In this document: in pieces, positions 5,157 through 6,099 of the stretch
Layout of the letters: each line of letters begins with the position of its first letter
How positions within the stretch are numbered: position 1 is the stretch's first letter
NCBI GenBank assembly: GCA_016204905.1
Contig: JACQJU010000102.1
Location: forward strand, 1-6,099
Length of the DNA: 6,099 bases
Source of the DNA: Candidatus Gottesmanbacteria bacterium
GTDB lineage: Bacteria; Patescibacteriota; Microgenomatia; 2-02-FULL-39-11
Direction of reading: 5' to 3'
The notes under the pieces: generated by a model
What the model saw: only the letters and a program-made list of their open reading frames with translations
Told to the model about the DNA's origin: nothing
Databases searched by the model: none
Made by a program: the position numbers and the translations under genes

Positions 5157-5174
5157 GTAATTTAGAGATTAATT

Positions 5175-5477
5175 ATGATAGATAAACAAAAATTGTGGGA
5201 TGAGCTGAATAAAATACCCGATCCTGAGTTGGGGATTTCGATAGTCGAATTGGGACTTATATATAAACTAGATGTGGATAAAGGGGGAGTAGTAAGCGTG
5301 AATATGACGTTAACTACCATGGGTTGTCCTTTGTTTGAACTCATCGCTGGTCCAATCCAAGAAAACCTCAAGAAAATAGACGGAGTAAAAGATGTATTAG
5401 TAGAGTTGACCTTTGAGCCGCCTTGGTCGCCGGAGAAAATGACAGAAGAAGCAAAAGTGAAATTGGGATTTTTTTGA
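5175..5477 (+). CDS. MIP18 / DUF59 family metal-sulfur cluster assembly protein
   Basis: This 100-residue protein is a single-domain member of the family that includes SufT, PaaD and eukaryotic MIP18/CIA2, which help mature Fe-S proteins. Seen: the IPDPELGISIVELGLIY signature (14-30), MTLTTMGCPL (44-53) with the conserved Cys51, and the C-terminal FEPPWSPEKMTEEAKVKLG (80-98). It is full length with no extra domain. The start at 5175 is the only Met ahead of the conserved region; no clear ribosome binding site precedes it, only AT-rich sequence of the repeat element. No suf or isc genes are in the window, so the client protein is unknown. It is bracketed by the two kinds of repeat. Confidence 0.92.
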   Translation: MIDKQKLWDELNKIPDPELGISIVELGLIYKLDVDKGGVVSVNMTLTTMGCPLFELIAGPIQENLKKIDGVKDVLVELTFEPPWSPEKMTEEAKVKLGFF

Positions 5478-5479
5478 AA

Positions 5480-5582
5480 TCATGCGAATTTATGCGAATG
5501 CGGGGAAACCGAATTTATGCTAATATGCGAATAATTCGCAAATTCGCACTAATTTGCTCTTGATTAGCAAATATTCGCATGA
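5480..5582. repeat. ATGCGAAT inverted-repeat cluster after the DUF59 gene
   Basis: Direct octamers start at 5482, 5492 and 5525. Reverse forms are ATTCGCA (5534 and 5542) and a full ATTCGCAT (5573-5580). The outer ends TCATGCGAAT (5480-5489) and ATTCGCATGA (5573-5582) are perfect 10-bp inverted repeats. Inside are a 7-bp palindromic pair (5526-5532 with 5534-5540) and a stem ATTTGCT (5552-5558) / AGCAAAT (5566-5572). The whole could form a branched cruciform or RNA structure between the two genes. No T-run for an intrinsic terminator follows. Confidence 0.8.
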
Positions 5583-5608
5583 TGTGGTAATAAGTTTACG
5601 TATTCTCT

Positions 5609-6076
5609 ATGCCTGTAAAAAGAATAATCGGTGGATCGCTTGAATTTATCAAAGATACTGCCAAAAAAGGGGCGCAAATAGCGCCCGATATTTTGGGGGG
5701 TATGCTGGAACAGGCAGTCAAAGGTAGTCAACAGACACCTGCTCAGAAACAGCAAGCTGCGCAACAGATGCAGCAGAAACAAACCCAGCATCAACAAAAA
5801 GATGAAGAAGAACTGAAAAAAGCCCGGGAAGCATTGGCACAGCTGCAGAAGATGCAAAAAACATTTGCACCCAAACCACAGCAAGCTCCTCGTCCCTATG
5901 AGGCTACTATTTCTGATATGGAACAGAAAAAGGCTCAAGAAGTAGAAGCTCTCAAAAGGCAACAATCTCAAGCATTACCAGTACCGATGAGTAAACAATC
6001 GCGGGGTATGCTCTTTAAGAAGAAAAAAGTCAACAAAGGATCGGAAGGTTTGGTGAAGGACACGAGAGTGGGATAG
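5609..6076 (+). CDS. hypothetical Gln/Lys-rich coiled-coil protein
   Basis: I cannot name this 155-residue protein. It resembles small uncharacterised proteins of Microgenomates genomes, from memory only. A short hydrophobic/amphipathic N-terminus (MPVKRIIGGSLEFIKDTAKKGAQIAPDILGGML in content, 1-33) is followed by a long charged, Gln-rich helix (about 38-85: many QQ, KQ and EE pairs) with coiled-coil character. Next comes a Pro-rich break (KPQQAPRP, near 92-98), a second helical stretch (about 100-120) and a basic tail with KKKK near 137-140. It has no cleavable signal and no classical membrane helix, though the N-terminus could associate with membranes. The ATG at 5609 lacks a ribosome binding site; the octamer inverted repeat ends 26 bp upstream. 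Confidence 0.7.
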   Translation: MPVKRIIGGSLEFIKDTAKKGAQIAPDILGGMLEQAVKGSQQTPAQKQQAAQQMQQKQTQHQQKDEEELKKAREALAQLQKMQKTFAPKPQQAPRPYEATISDMEQKKAQEVEALKRQQSQALPVPMSKQSRGMLFKKKKVNKGSEGLVKDTRVG

Positions 6077-6080
6077 AGAT

Positions 6081-6099
6081 AATTTCTAATTTCTAATTA
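6081..6099. repeat. start of a second TTTCTAAT-type AT-rich repeat, cut by the window edge
   Basis: The final 19 bases contain AATTTCTAAT twice in overlap. Bases 6087-6099 equal 5077-5089 exactly (13 bases). As with the copy after recR, it begins a few bases past a stop codon. Confidence 0.6.

Noticed and set aside
5480..5582. CRISPR-like array of ATGCGAAT units
   Set aside because: Units are 8 bp with irregular 2-25 bp gaps and mixed orientation; there are no repeat-spacer periodicity and no cas genes.
5670..5694. Hairpin GGGCGC / GCGCCC followed by a short T-run, terminator-like
   Set aside because: It lies inside the Gln-rich gene, encodes an ordinary KGAQIAPDI stretch, and has only four T residues after a GATA interruption.
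5564..5971. Minus-strand ORF rich in Leu and Phe, resembling a membrane protein
   Set aside because: Its Leu/Phe/Cys content is the mirror image of Gln/Lys codons on the + strand; there are no start signals.

Overview
The window is 6.1 kb of AT-rich bacterial DNA with every convincing gene on the + strand. Several traits suggest a Candidate Phyla Radiation (Patescibacteria) genome, perhaps of the Microgenomates group: compact genes, poor Shine-Dalgarno use, promoters that abut start codons, AATTTCTAATT-type intergenic repeats, and a small Gln-rich protein of unknown function. This assignment is inferred, not proven. UGA acts as a normal stop (prs, recR and the DUF59 gene end in TGA), which argues against the recoded Gracilibacteria/SR1 groups.

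Layout. Bases 1-161 hold a structured leader ending in a strong intrinsic terminator, with a possible short leader ORF. Next comes a PIG-L (LmbE) family zinc deacetylase (162-941). Two tandem, divergent members of the SAM hydroxide adenosyltransferase / fluorinase superfamily (DUF62) follow at 962-1828 and 1888-2799, then a C-terminal scrap of what looks like a third copy (2804-2878). A well-formed promoter and the only strong ribosome binding site of the window precede a 122-residue protein that I do not recognise (2988-3356). The right half carries housekeeping genes: prs (PRPP synthase, 3390-4298), recR (4440-5069), a MIP18/DUF59 Fe-S assembly-type protein (5175-5477) and a Gln-rich coiled-coil protein (5609-6076).

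Two repeat families alternate in the right-hand gaps. ATGCGAAT octamers follow prs and the DUF59 gene; a TTTCTAAT-type AT-rich inverted repeat follows recR and the last gene. The recR start codon lies inside an octamer, and recR also carries an in-frame run of 7-bp repeats.

The most unusual part is the left half. The two DUF62-like proteins keep the fold motifs of SAM-adenosyl enzymes, but by hand alignment they lack the Asp-Arg-His triad of SAM hydrolases and have Ser at the position of the fluorinase halide-binding Ser158. Together with the PIG-L deacetylase and the possible attenuator they could form an undescribed SAM- or nucleoside-related pathway; that link is inference. Several genes have -10 boxes 6-10 nt before the ATG, which predicts leaderless mRNAs.
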